Assembly: GCF_027943255.1 (NCBI RefSeq)
Contig: NC_072896.1
Coordinates: 47,456,501 to 47,520,500 of the forward strand
DNA: 64,000 bases
From: Anastrepha obliqua
Lineage: Eukaryota > Arthropoda > Insecta > Diptera > Tephritidae
Reading direction: 5' to 3'
Positions 1 through 11,700 of the stretch are shown one piece after another (positions within the stretch are counted from its first letter, which is position 1; each line of letters begins with the position of its first letter). The position numbers were made by a program, and so were the translations under genes. The notes beneath the pieces were generated by a model, which was not told where the DNA came from, searched no databases, and saw only the letters and a program-made list of their open reading frames with translations.

Positions 1-292
1 ATACAAAACAAATAAAAGTAGGAGAAATTGTATGTGAAAATTCAGAGAATGACTTGGTATAATTGTGATGTGTAAGATTAAAACTAAACAAACTAATGCA
101 AACGCAGTGCCGCGTGTTAAATTGTTAAAGCACCAATGAATATAAAGCCTCCAAATGCAGTTTTTTGCGCTTTTATGCGGAAGACACCGTGGCTAGAAAG
201 CATGTGTGTGTGCGTATAATTTCTTGTGTTTGTTTGTCTCCTTTGCTTTCACCTACTCTTCTTCTTCACAAACAAGAAATTCCTCTTCCTTT

Positions 293-482
293 TGCTTGTT
301 TATTCATGGACTCTTACGACACAGCAAATTCGGAAGACGCAATCTGTTCCTCTATCATTCTTGATCAACTGTAATAAATCCGCCTTGGGTGAAGGGTATT
401 TCTCCTTTTTTTGTTTGTTTATTGAAGGACTCTTACGTGACGGCGAATTCGGAAGGCACAATCTCTTTCTCTATCTTTCTTG
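293..482. repeat. Diverged direct duplication, two ~71-bp units 119 bp apart
   Basis: Positions 293-363 and 412-482 share a pattern: TGYTTGTTTATT, then GGACTCTTACG, then AATTCGGAAG, then CAATCT, then a C/T-rich tail ending TTCTTG. The copies differ by scattered substitutions, so this is an old local duplication. Reading frames across it have no recognisable domain. Confidence 0.6.
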
Positions 483-1524
483 GTACTCTCCCATCAAGCA
501 ACCAAAACGATGGGTTCCACCTGAAGAAGTTTATCGTGAATAGAATTACTAAATTTGCACTACCATTACCGCACTATCCGCTTACGCAAAGCAGCAAATC
601 GAGTCGATTTCGGTCAAATTAGGTACATACAGGTATTTTCAAGGCGAATTTATTAAAGGTGGTATCGGTAAATCAGCTGATGTGTCTTTTTCTTTCGCGG
701 CGTGCATGTGGCTGTCAGCCCAGAATGAAACAAGACAAATTCATTCTTTGTTTTCTACATTGCCAATGCCTTGGTTTGACAATCAAACGTACAAAATATT
801 GTTGTTGGTCTAGTGCCACCACCTTTAATGAATGTTTTATTCATTTATATGTCGAAACAAAAACCTATTACGCTCTGAAATTTTTAGTGTGTTATTTAGT
901 GAAAAAAGCCAATATAAATACTAGGTTTATCACGAAACGTATCACAGTAATATGAAATTTCCCGCCTACCTTCAGGCGTGTTATGGCCAGAGCAAACCTT
1001 GCAAGCTCGTTCGGAATAACACCGTGGCAATGTCGTTCGATTTAAGACTTCAAATCACTGCAGCTGCGGTGCTGCTCGAGTTCTCACTTGAAATCGACCT
1101 GTCGCCGCTCGAGTGCTAAGGGTTAATTTTGCCCCTGCCATCGGTGACAAAATCAGTTCTCATTGAAAAATATAATCAAATCCTCATCGCAAACATTGCC
1201 TCACTTGTAGAAATGCCTTACAAACATTGTATTTTAAATTTTAATAATTTGATAAAGATTGGAGATTCATTTGTCGCCTTCGATTAGAATTTCGTTTTGG
1301 TTCTGTTTAACTGGGCAAACTGTTGCGACGGGTAGGTCTGCCCGACGAACTTCGCTCAGCGATTTGATTTCTTTATACGATTATAAATTATATCGGCGGC
1401 ACTAAGATATGTATGTATATTGCAGAGCTTTGTTATACATTTTTGCATACACGTTTTCCAATTTTATTAACCTAATTGGACAAAAAATAAAAAAGTTCTA
1501 ATTGGAATTCCTTCTATTTATGAA
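483..1524. other. No gene recognised
   Basis: Short open frames occur (for example 659-955 plus) but none shows a domain, a splice context or a match to a family I know. I see no strong repeat signal here. Confidence 0.4.
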
Positions 1525-2264
1525 TTTAAGGTACTTGACCACCTTGGAAAGCTAAAAAGTACAACATATTCAATAATTTTTTTTTCATGTTCTGTATAAT
1601 ATATTAAAATAATTTTTTTTTTTAATTTTTATTTAGAGCTTATATAATACAAAAAAAAATTGATTTATTAAAATTTCTTTTTTTAACATATATCCAGGAG
1701 GCGCCAAAGTCGAGGCCTGAAGAAAATCATGTCTTGCGGCGGACAGTTAATCTTAGAAATGGTAATTCTAAAACAAAAGAGAGAAACAAAGTTTTCAAAA
1801 GGAAGGTTCCTTGCGTGAGAATTTACCACAAACTGACAAAAAAAAAAAATAATAAAAAAATGGCGGATGTTTGAAAAAAAGTTAAGAAAACACCCCTGTT
1901 TTTCACAATGTTATGCTTAAAAAGCAATACTTTATTAACTTTTTTTTGCAAAATGTGGTAAATTGGCATACAAAACATCTTAACAAATAAAACAAGACCA
2001 AAATCATTAAAATCGGCTAAGCAGTTTCGGAGATAAAGTGTCCGCCATTCGAAAAAAAGTAATTTCTGGAAAAACGCGTTTAAAGTTAAAACTTGCAAGT
2101 AATGAGTGCAGGATGCGCCTGCACATTTTCACTGATTTCACTTTGTTAGAATTCGAATTTAAAAAAACAGTTTCAGGTGATGATTTTTAAAAGTATAAGG
2201 ATTGAAAAAATGTAAAAAAAAAATTTAATTTTTTGAAACTTATAAGGTGGTCAAGTACCTTAAA
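1525..2264. mobile_element. Non-autonomous TIR element (MITE) flanked by TTAA
   Basis: The two ends are inverted copies: TTTAAGGTACTTGACCACCT at 1525 and its complement ending at 2264, a perfect 21-bp terminal inverted repeat. TTAA sits at both outer edges (1526-1529 and 2260-2263), compatible with a TTAA target duplication as in piggyBac or some Sola elements. The ~740-bp interior is AT-rich with no transposase. It contains 'AGTTTCGGAG' followed by 'GAAAAACGCGTTT', a pair of motifs also present in the elements at 10711 and 33667. Confidence 0.8.
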
Positions 2265-3964
2265 CTCTTAATGCTTTTATTTGTGGGCCGTGTTATCTCT
2301 TGTTAGCACCTCCGCTGGAAGTGATTTTGCACATCGTCATAAAACACTTCACTAAATGTACTACGTAACATACTATATGTATAGTATGTGTGTATTTTTA
2401 GTTTGCTTATCAGTTCAGCTAAATTCTTAATCGAAGATAATGTGCTAGTTGAATTCTATTTATTTAACTCATTACGCACAGTTATCAACATCGAGATTTC
2501 AATCAGCTAAATTGCAGTTTGTAGCGGTAGGTGCTGGATTTTAACCGCCCTTCGGGACAGTAACCCGTCTGCTTCTGCGTTCAAACAAAAAGCTAGTGAC
2601 CCCATTACGTAGACAGCGCATGCCCTCTCTCGTTGCGGTAAAGATAAAGAAACGTAAATGCAAACAAATACTCAAATCGCTAAAGAAAGGAAGACACTTG
2701 ATTCAGCTGTTTCAGCGCCACTCGCTTATGTGGCCGTTAACGTTGCTAATATAATGTTATATGCATTTTGAATATGATTCATTTTTCAAAGACTACGCAA
2801 ATATGCGTATATTAATATTTGTATATATTTATGTACATACATACACTCAGATTTTTTAGTAAACAAGAATTCAGCAGTACAAAGCACTGAAACAGAAACG
2901 TTTCAAACAGTCCAGGGTCACATAACAAAGCGAGAAACTCCCCCTTCTCCATTTAGTTTTATTCCACAAATAAATACTTTCAAGTACCTGTATTACAATG
3001 CCACAGATTACCCGTTTCTATGTGTTAACTAAGTTTATGTTTTTGACTTTTAATATTAACGTACATATACGATTTTGACCCTGACCCCGTCTTCTCACAT
3101 GTTCAAATTTACTTACAAATGTCACGTTGTCGATATCCTTCTACTTGAGAGTGGGGGTATACTCTTTACATTGCAATCCACTGAAATTATTCGTCGCCCC
3201 CTCCGACTTCGTAATAACTTACCTCATTCACGAACTTTAAATTCGTCCAGTTTCTGTTGGTATTATATATTTAAATGTTATTTTTCTGCATTAGTTGCAT
3301 GTCAAAATTGTTCATCACACCACCAAAAACATCACTACACTATGCAAAATAAAGTATTACAAAAATAATAAAGTAACAATGCAATAATGAACGAAAAATC
3401 ACAATCACTGTGCCCCACGGCTTCCACACATCTTCACTGTTTCCAACCAGTGTTGCCGTAAGGCGAAAGTCACCGACATATATCGACCCACGATAACTTT
3501 GTAGTGCGCAGCCAGCTTAGCAGATAAGATAAACATATGGCAAAAATTCATTTATGGCATTACATCGATTCAGAATATATTAAATTTTTCAATAAAATAC
3601 TCAATGTAGTTAAATTTAACTAAAAGACAACACTGTAGAATTGGTTCACAATGGATACCTACAGGGTTGCAAACATCAGTATTATGAGGCCGATTCATTT
3701 AGAACTTTCGAACATTGCTTTTTCGAAATGTATTCGTGGTGTCGTATTTATTAAATATGCCTTTATTCACATTCAGAAACATGTTTATTCTTGAATATAT
3801 AACTGATAAGTGATTTACAAATTTCAATGCGGGCTTTCAGGTGGGAGAATTTGAGACATTTCGAGCGATCTACGATGAGGAACACGACTTTTCTCTTTTA
3901 TGTATAATATGTTAAGATGTGTTTTATGGTAAAGGTATATACGTCCATATTTTTCTATTTTAAA
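2265..3964. other. Intergenic, no gene recognised
   Basis: AT-rich sequence with short spurious frames (for example 3075-3368 plus). No domain, RNA gene or clear mobile-element end was seen. Confidence 0.4.
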
Positions 3965-5242
3965 TATAGGGTTTTTCAGTAAGAGCGCTTCAACTTTTGA
4001 ACTTTTTTGAATAAAACACAAACGGTTTGACTTTTTTTACTAATTTTTTTTTATTATCGAGTTTCAACATATACATTTAAGTATGAAATTCGATTTCTTT
4101 TGCATGACCACCGCGTGCACGTTTTACGAAGTCCAATCGTTGAACCCAATTTTCGACCACTCTTTTGCATAAATCGGCCGAAATTCCAGCAATTTCGCGT
4201 TCAATATTGGCTCTGAGCTCACAAATCGTCGCCGGCTTGTTACTGTAGACTAGGGATGATCGATGTTAGAAAAACATCGATGTTGACATCGATGTCATAA
4301 TCGAAAGCCCAACATCGATGTTCGATATTTATCGAAAACTAAACATCGATGTTGGATAACATCGATGATTTTTGCATTAATAATCACATAAATAAAATTA
4401 AAAAAAAAAAAAAAAACAAATTAAATTTTAAAGTAAACAGAAAAAAATAAAATATAGTTTAAACAAACTGAAAATGTATATATAAAACACAAATAAGATC
4501 AAAAAGATACAGAACTAAAAATAACATAAATACAGTAAAATCGTTCGAAATTTATTAAGAAACAGAAGATCAAATTATTACAAATTCCAATATTTTTTAT
4601 CCACTGACTGAAGGAAAAGTAATTTTGATAGAGAAGAACCTTTCAATCTATTTCTTTGCTGGTAAAGAGTAGAGCCAGCTTTTGAAAACAGTCTTTCTCC
4701 TTCTTTTTTTTTTTGTGCTCTCTCAGAGAGCGTGAGCACGAGCGAGACGACGAAGAACGTCAACGAAGGAAGGGAACAACCCGTGCGCAGTGCGCACTCG
4801 CTCTACTCGCTTGATACTGTGGATGTAAGTTAACATCGATATTCGATGATCGATTCCGTTAACATCGATGTTACGATATTTTTCGTATAGCAACATCGAT
4901 GCTAAAACATCGATGTTTTTGCTTTCAACATCGATGATCATCGAACATCGATGTTCATCGAGCATCCCTACTGTAGACCAATGACTTCACATAACCCCAA
5001 AACGGGACGGCTTGTTAAATGGACCGTAAAATGGCCGTAATGCTCTTAAAGTAGCAGCAACAGAACGATTATTTTCATAAAAAATTTGCACGATTTGCAA
5101 TCGTTGCTCAAGTGTGTAGCGTTCCATGATGAAATGTATACTAATGAAGTTTACAAATGACAAGCGAAAAATAAAAAATATTGCGTCGTTCGCCCTCCCT
5201 ATCGGGAAAAAATTGAAGCGCACCTATTGAATAACCCTATAT
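3965..5242 (-). mobile_element. Internally deleted IS630/Tc1/mariner-type transposon, split by a hAT insertion
   Basis: The ends carry imperfect TIRs beginning ATAGGGTTTTTCAGTAAGAG (left) and ATAGGGTTATTCAATAGGTG (right, complement), followed by a shared GCGCTTCAA; a TA dinucleotide flanks each. On the minus strand the transposase N-terminus begins at 5127 (MERYTLEQRLQIVQIFYENN), typical of the helix-turn-helix start of IS630-type transposases. It then jumps, with a frame change, to the C-terminus (ending GGHAKEIEFHT at about 4085), so the catalytic core is missing. A hAT element at 4251-4970 interrupts the C-terminal part. Non-functional. Confidence 0.82.
4251..4970 (-). mobile_element. Deletion-derived hAT element with perfect 8-bp target duplication
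   Basis: Terminal inverted repeats are TAGGGATGATCGATG (left) and the complement of CATCGAGCATCCCTA (right), one mismatch. They are flanked by identical 8-bp copies of CTGTAGAC at 4243-4250 and 4971-4978; an 8-bp duplication is diagnostic of hAT. Both subterminal zones are packed with the palindrome AACATCGATGTT and variants, probably transposase-binding repeats. On the minus strand at about 4578-4710 a frame reads ERLFSKAGSTL...RNRLKGSSLSKLLFL, the hATC dimerisation domain at the C-terminus of hAT transposases. The catalytic region has been deleted. It is inserted in the element at 3965-5242. Confidence 0.92.
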
Positions 5243-6000
5243 AATAAAGGAGCTAAATTCTTCGATTTGCGAAGTTAACAAAGTTTCATAAACGACAAAT
5301 TCGAACGCCTTAACATACAATTTGACGTCGAACTGACGTCTCTGTACCCTGAATTTCCTAAATTCTTTGATGCACAACACTCTTTAAGTATTAAGTGCAT
5401 CCGCACTTTCATTCATACTTTCATTCAATCATTTACTTGTTATGGAATATTTTGTGTTATTAAAAAATAAAGTTATTATATAAATGAAACTATTTGTATT
5501 TCGGATTGTTCATTGTATCAGCGAGTTCCCTTTTATTAGAAGAGATACTGTCAAAAACGGGGTTTTTAGAAATCAGAATATTAAAGAATTTATATCTTTT
5601 ACTCGTATTAGGCAACTTGAATAAATTCGCAACACCGTTAAACTTAGTTGGAGGTTTGTAATTTGAATAGAGTGAGTTGGCTATTACTGCATGAAATTTA
5701 CTAATAATATCTAACAAAAATTTCATTAAAATTATGTCTACAAACCACTTTTCTTTTCCGGCTCCCATTTTATTTAGTTTTTATTCTGACATTTCTCCTA
5801 ACATTCCTAATAATAATTATCGATAACACAGAAAACACAGGGTTGTACGGAAAAAAACCTTTTACAATCTAAGAATATTTAAACATCTCGGATATCGCCA
5901 GAGAAATTTTGTACGTGTAAATAGCTTTTTAAGTAGTTTTCATCCGAGGATTCGTTTCCGTTTTCATTGGGGGGATCTTAACGTGCCGGGTCCTAAGCCC
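5243..6000. other. Intergenic; unassigned minus-strand frame at 5490-5768
   Basis: A 92-codon minus frame beginning MGAGKEKWFVDIIL is open, but I recognise no domain and it could be chance in AT-rich DNA. Nothing else is supported. Confidence 0.3.
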
Positions 6001-6240
6001 AGCGAGTAACCAGCTATCCAGGGCTGCTTCGGTTTCTCACATTAGCTCGCTCTCGAACGGGTGTTCTGAAGCTACCCAGTGGATTCTTGGGCTAAGCCCG
6101 GAAGTTGTGAGCTGCTTGAACCATATGCAGAAGAATCGTCCTAGCCACTCCCAAGTGAATGGCAATTAGTAACTTTCCCCACCTGCGTGGACTTCTACGT
6201 ATGGAACCATCCTCCATCTGGCTACGGACTTCGACTTCGT
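6000..6240 (-). repeat. Interspersed repeat fragment, also present at 50660-50900
   Basis: This stretch is the reverse complement of part of 50660-50900: both contain the segment translating as KLLIAIHLGVARTI followed by MVQAAHNFR, plus the CACCCGTTC and AGCTGGTT blocks. Conservation at amino-acid level suggests a degenerate coding piece of a repeat, but I cannot name the family. Confidence 0.6.
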
Positions 6241-6253
6241 CGGGGCTCGAAAC

Positions 6254-7802
6254 ATGGTAGTCTGCAGCACCAGATTCCAACATAAAAATATACACCGAGC
6301 AAAGTGGATGTCTTCTGATCGAAAAACGCGAAACCAGATCAATCATGTTGTGATAGATGAAAGACACGCTTCTAGTATTCTAGATGTACGTACGACTCGA
6401 GGATGCTATATCGACTCCGATCATTACCTTGTTGCAACCGACTTACACACACACAGCTGCAATCGCAATATACAGCCAGAAGATTCGCCACCCGATTCTC
6501 ACTCCTGCTCTCAGAGAGTACTGTCCAACAATCTGGCATGCACGAGTAATGGAGCAACATTTCTCGTTCCTTATGTATCGCCGCCGAAGAAGAGATCGGA
6601 TTTCTGCGAGCTCGGTCGGTACGACAAGGAATGTCATACTGCCGCGCAAAAAAATCAGAAATAAGAAACGAGAGGCTGAATTACGTGAGTGCGATGAGCA
6701 TGAGATGATGGCCAATAGGAAGAACGCCCGAAAATTCTACCAGAAAGTTTGGTGGTATACAGAAGGTTTTAACACCGGGGCGTTTTCCTGTAGTTTTGGA
6801 AAAGACCCATGAAAGGAGAACCGACACAAACCAAATTTTCGTCGATTTCAAAGCTGCATTCAACACTACGAAAAGGAGTTACTTATGTATATGCCGCGAA
6901 ACTAATATGGTTATGTACAATGACTGTGATCAATACCAGCAGCGCCGTCAGAATTGAGAAGTACCTCTCCGAGCCGTTTGATACAAAACAAGGTTTCAGG
7001 CCGGGTGACTCGCTGTCGTGTGACATAGGCACATTTTTTTATAAGAGCGTATAATTGTTCGTGTATACCGATGATACTGATCATCGGTCTTAGCAACCGC
7101 GCTGTTAGTTCTGTTTTCTAAACTGGATAAAGAAACAAAGCGAATGGGTTTGGTGGTGAAATAGGATCAAATGAAGTAACTCCTGTCATCAAACAAATAG
7201 TCCGCGAACTCGTCTTTCGCCACCCATGTCACTTGACAGGTAAGATTTCGAAGTTGAAAGAGTCTTCGCTTATCTAGGAACCAGCATTAACACCGAGAAC
7301 GATGTCAGTCTCGAAATTCAGCGGAGATATTCTCTATCCAACAAGTGCTACTTTGAACTAAGTAGGCAATTGCGTAGTAAAGTCCTCCCTCGACGAATAA
7401 AACTGGCACTCTACAAGGCTCTTATCACATCCGTCCTAACGTATGGTGCAGAAGCTTGGACGGTGAGTGTCGTAGGTGACGGCGAGTATCGTAGGCGTTG
7501 TAACAATGAGCTTTACGACGACATAAACATAACGCAGCAAATAAAGATCCAGCGAACTTATTGGCTGGGTCATGTCGCCCGAATTGATACAAACGCTCGG
7601 CTCTGAAAGCATTCAATGTGGTACCAGCTAGTGGTAGCAGAAAAAGAGAAGGGCGTTGTCTGCGTTGAAAAGATCAGGACTTTGCTTCACTTGGCGTGTC
7701 CAACTGGCGCCGGTTAGCACAAGAAAGTAACGACTGGCGCACTTTGTTAAACTCGACCAAAATCGTTTAAGCAGTTATCGCGCCAATTAAGAAGAAGAAG
7801 AA
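6254..7802 (+). mobile_element. Degenerate RTE-like non-LTR retrotransposon (endonuclease + reverse transcriptase remnants)
   Basis: Two pieces of one LINE survive. At 6254-6440 the frame reads STRFQHKNIHRAKW...NQINHVVID...DSDHYLVA, the C-terminal part of an APE-type endonuclease. From about 6800 to 7790 there are fragments parallel to the RT of the copy at 17140-18256 (ICLNTSSAVRI-like block, VYTDDTDHRS in place of the YADD region, LGHVARIDTNA near the end). There are many stops and frameshifts. It ends in a short GAA-rich microsatellite at 7790-7802, like its relatives. No RNase H follows the RT. Confidence 0.8.
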
Positions 7803-8030
7803 TGTGAAGAGAACTCTGGTACTCGAATATTTCAGTATAGGATTTTTGCTTTTCATGCTATTATGCAATCGTGCATACCGTCGTGTGTAGCTCTTAGATC
7901 ACAGTTAAAATTTCGAGGAAGTAAATGGCTTTGTCTATCTGGAAGAAGAGAGTAAGAAACGAATATGAACCTATTAATCTTGCCAACAAGTTTTACGACT
8001 GACTAGGTAATGGAGATGTAAAATCCTTTA
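7803..8030 (+). mobile_element. Small fragment of a second RTE-like LINE
   Basis: A plus-strand translation around 7905-8025 gives NFEEVNGFVYLEEE followed by a degenerate 'LANKxFY' region, aligning with the NFEVVKDFVYLG...LANKCYFGL part of the better copy at 17186-18223. Only this block is recognisable. Confidence 0.5.
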
Positions 8031-8640
8031 ACAATGAAAAAGAAAAAAAAAAATTTTCTACAGGTTTTTTATTGCACACATATATATGTATGTGTGTATT
8101 ATGTGGGTTGACAGAGGCGTGGTCGTGAGAACAGGTTCTCCAAAGGTCAGCATCGGCAAGTACGAAATACTAATGGGCTTTGAGAACTCTACAACTACAA
8201 ATATATAACCTTTCCGTGTATGTGGGCATCTTCTTTTGTGGAAATATTACTGCTATATATGTAAATGATCTGGCTAAACTTGGTAGCTCTAATCCATGGT
8301 GAAACGATTTTTAGAGGTGTACTACCTAGCATACCGTTATTCGGTTCTGAGCGAATTTGACAGATATGCCGACGTCACTTGTTTTGTGTTTCACTAAGCT
8401 AAAGCTAAATTTTGTGAAATACAAAACGAATGTCGTAGAATCCAAAGTTCCCCTCAATAAAAATTTTTTCTCACCATACTTAACGAGAAAACCTGGTATC
8501 TGTCATTTTTGGCTCTAATCGGCGTTAATTTTAGGTGAATAATTAATGATAGATATTCCAGCATTTCTCATGCTCAGTGATGGTGAGAAGATCACAGTAC
8601 ACACAATTGGATCTCTTATTTTCAAATGATTATTTTTGGT
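8031..8640. other. 3' flank of the Hasp-like gene, no gene recognised
   Basis: AT-rich sequence with no supported frame or repeat. The minus frame at 8515-8859 is the out-of-frame shadow of the terminal CCP exon. Confidence 0.4.
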
Positions 8641-8644
8641 TACT

Positions 8645-8728
8645 TTTATTAAAACCGCTAAGCGTTTACAATTCAATCGACATTTGGTTTTTAATTTTCG
8701 CCCGGAAGGAATCGAAAAACTTTTTATT
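8645..8728 (-). terminator. Candidate polyadenylation signals of the Hasp-like gene
   Basis: Two AATAAA hexamers on the minus strand (TTTATT at 8723-8728 and 8645-8650) lie about 45 and 120 nt past the stop codon at 8772-8774. Which one is used cannot be decided, and AT-rich DNA makes chance hexamers common. Confidence 0.4.
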
Positions 8729-8771
8729 CTGTAAGAATATATTTTTCTAGTGTTGGTATTACACTTTCTCA

Positions 8772-11700
8772 TTAGCCCATGATATTCAGATGCTTGTTCG
8801 CTTGATCGGCTGTGACGCATGTGGGTATAGCGCTGGACCACTTTCCGTTTTTCAAACACTTAAGCACCTTTGCACCACGCAATTCAAGGCCGGCATCGCA
8901 GGTGAATGTAATACTTTCTCCTATTGCATAATAGAACTTGACCGAAGACATGCGACCGCTGATAGCAGTGCCTGTGGGGGAAAATATGTGTGTATGTACA
9001 TAAACATATGGACTTGGACAGAAAGTAAGTTATCTAAATTATACCAGGATATGAACAGGCTTGCACACATTTAGGTAGTCCTCCGGACCAACGTCCATTG
9101 TCTTGACAAGCTATTATGGGCTGTCCTTGCATCATGTACTCTGGATTACAATTAAATTGCACAACATCTCCAGCACGATATGGAGCGGATCCTTGTGCAT
9201 ATCCATTTAGTGGGGCACCTGGATTATCGCATTGCACCTCCACGCACGTTGGAAAGGGCGTTGCCCATTCTCCGGTTGGCAAACAAATAGCTTCAGCGGG
9301 ACCGCGTAAACCATAACCTGAAGCACATGAAAATGCCGCTCTTCCACCAACCTCACGCGACAACACCGCCACTCTCGGTGAACTAATATTGTTCGGTAAC
9401 GGAATATCGCCACATTCAACACTCTCGCATACTGGAAGTGGCGCACTCCAATTACCGCTAGGAAGACAAAACAGCTCTGATGCCCCAATCAAGGAATTAC
9501 CATTTGCACAGGAGAGCAAAACGCGCGTACTTAATTTAGTGTCATTTGTATTTACAATAAGACCACGACGTTGTGGAATTTCTGGACAATTAATAGATTT
9601 AACGACCACTTCCACGGAGTGTTCATGTCGAGCTGGTGTTTGACAGGAATAAACTCCAGTATCTTCGTCAATTGCATTAAAAATGGTTAGTCGATATTCT
9701 AAAGTTGCATCACGACCCTCATCCGCCTCGGTGACCCAACCTTCGGAATAATTTCTAAAAACAGGGAAACGGAATGCATGCAATAAAATTTAGGGTCTGA
9801 GTTTTAAATCCATTTTAATTACTTATGCAAACATTAAGTTCTAGTAAATCCAAATCTTAGCTAAGAACAAAATTGAGTCTCAAAAAATATTTGATGAAAC
9901 CCGAAATCCTTTTTCATTTAAATACAATTTACCTGAATTCATGGCTAACATTCCATTTCGGATTGCCAAATCGCCTCATCCAAAGACATTCCATATGTAA
10001 GGTTGTACCCGGGTAGACAATGAGTTTTCCATCGTTACTCTGCGCAATCGGTCCATTTTGATGTCTAAATAGTATAGTGGGTGCTTTTTCCACTATAATG
10101 CAAAACAGTTAAAATTAAAAATATGAATATGCTTTGGTATGTTTTCAATTTCCATACTAGCATAGTCATTTTCCTGATTCAATCCATGGCATGCTGGCTT
10201 ATTGCCCGTCCATTCGGAATGTATGCAAGTCCTCTCATTACTGCCGACCATTGAGAACTTTCCTATGTCCACACATCTAAATATGCGTATAAGAAAATGG
10301 AATATGTTATACGAGTATGTATGTAAATATTTCATTTTGCCATTTGGGCAAGAAACAAAAAGGCAAAACATAATTTTCTTATTATCTACTTATAGATTTA
10401 ACAACGGTGCGAATATTCGATCTTTCTGATTATAAAATAAGCAAATTGCAAGTGGTATTTCGATTTTTCGAAACTTTGGGAAGCAATAGTCTAAATTACA
10501 GTCTGTGTCAAAAGAAAAGAACCGGTTTTTTTTTTGTAACTTCAAGATATATTTCGTTCTGCTTTTCGCTGCGTAATAGTCCCACTCAAGGGCTACGACG
10601 CCGGTGCCAACTCAGGTTAGTGTCGTTCGAAACTTTTCCGTAAACGCAACCAAACAAAAGTGAGTGAGAAGTACGCGAAGCATTTCGAGGCGGTATTTTT
10701 ATGCACACATTCGAACGCTAAAAAAACACTTTTTTTTGAATTTTTTACAGAAATATGGCTTAAGATACTTTAATAAAATCAGTTGCATGTTATTGTATAT
10801 CTTTTCAATAAGTTTTTAAAAAATATTAATAATAAAATATTGACAAATAAGCCCATGACAGTTTTTTTGGAGATATGTTTTTCGAGAGGTGCTCTGCGGT
10901 GCCAATCGGCATTCGTCGTAGAATCATCTGAAACTAAAAAAGTCGAATTTTTCAGTTAAAGTATGACGTAATGCTCCCCCCCCCCCCCTTTAATAAAATT
11001 TTTTTTTTTCAGTTTTGTAATATAGTTTTGGTGGCAAAAAAACGCAAAACGAGCATTTTTGGCGAAAAATTTCGCCATATTTGTAAGTGATTTAGAAAAC
11101 GTGTGCCAAATTTGAAAAGAATCGATTTAATAGTTTCGGAGTTGTGATTGGCACCGACTTTTAAGAAGTCGTTTCGGGAAAAACGCGTTTGGAAAAATGA
11201 AGCCGACAGCCGAGCCCTTGGGAATTGCCAAGCATCTATCGATGCTCCGCATTCGAGGTAGAGTGCCTACAATGGCTATAACTTTGAGAGTTCTACTCCG
11301 ATCCACTTAAAATTTTGACACAACATTCTTGAAATGATTTACTATAAGATGAGTGAAGAAAAAAAATTTCGATTTTGTGACCCTACCCCCCCCTTAAAAA
11401 ATCAAAAAAGTTTGTTGCGATGTGGACTCAGCGGTATAACGTGTACAAAAATGTTGATGAATTTTCCGAGTGCGGCTTGAAGCGTTGACGACAAAACAGG
11501 CGAACATATCCTATCGTTCCACATCATCAAAACCACTGCTCTCAGAAAAACACTTTGAGAAACAACAAAACAAGAAAATGGCCTCACAGTTATGGTCCTT
11601 AGACGCCAACCCCATTGAAAATGTTTGGGGAACTATGAAAACGCATTTTGTCGGAAAGCCAGTCCACGATTTAAAGCAACTCATGCGTCAAGTTCAAGGA

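Noticed and set aside
4260..4970. CATCGATG-rich region as a CRISPR array or regulatory cluster
   Set aside because: Spacing is irregular, the units are palindromes at hAT ends, and target duplications flank the whole region.
5490..5768. 92-codon minus frame MGAGKEKWFV
   Set aside because: No domain, no splice context, no repeat relationship; may be chance.
8515..8859. 114-codon minus frame at the 3' end of the Hasp-like gene
   Set aside because: It is the wrong frame of the terminal exon; the CCP frame ends at TAA 8772-8774.
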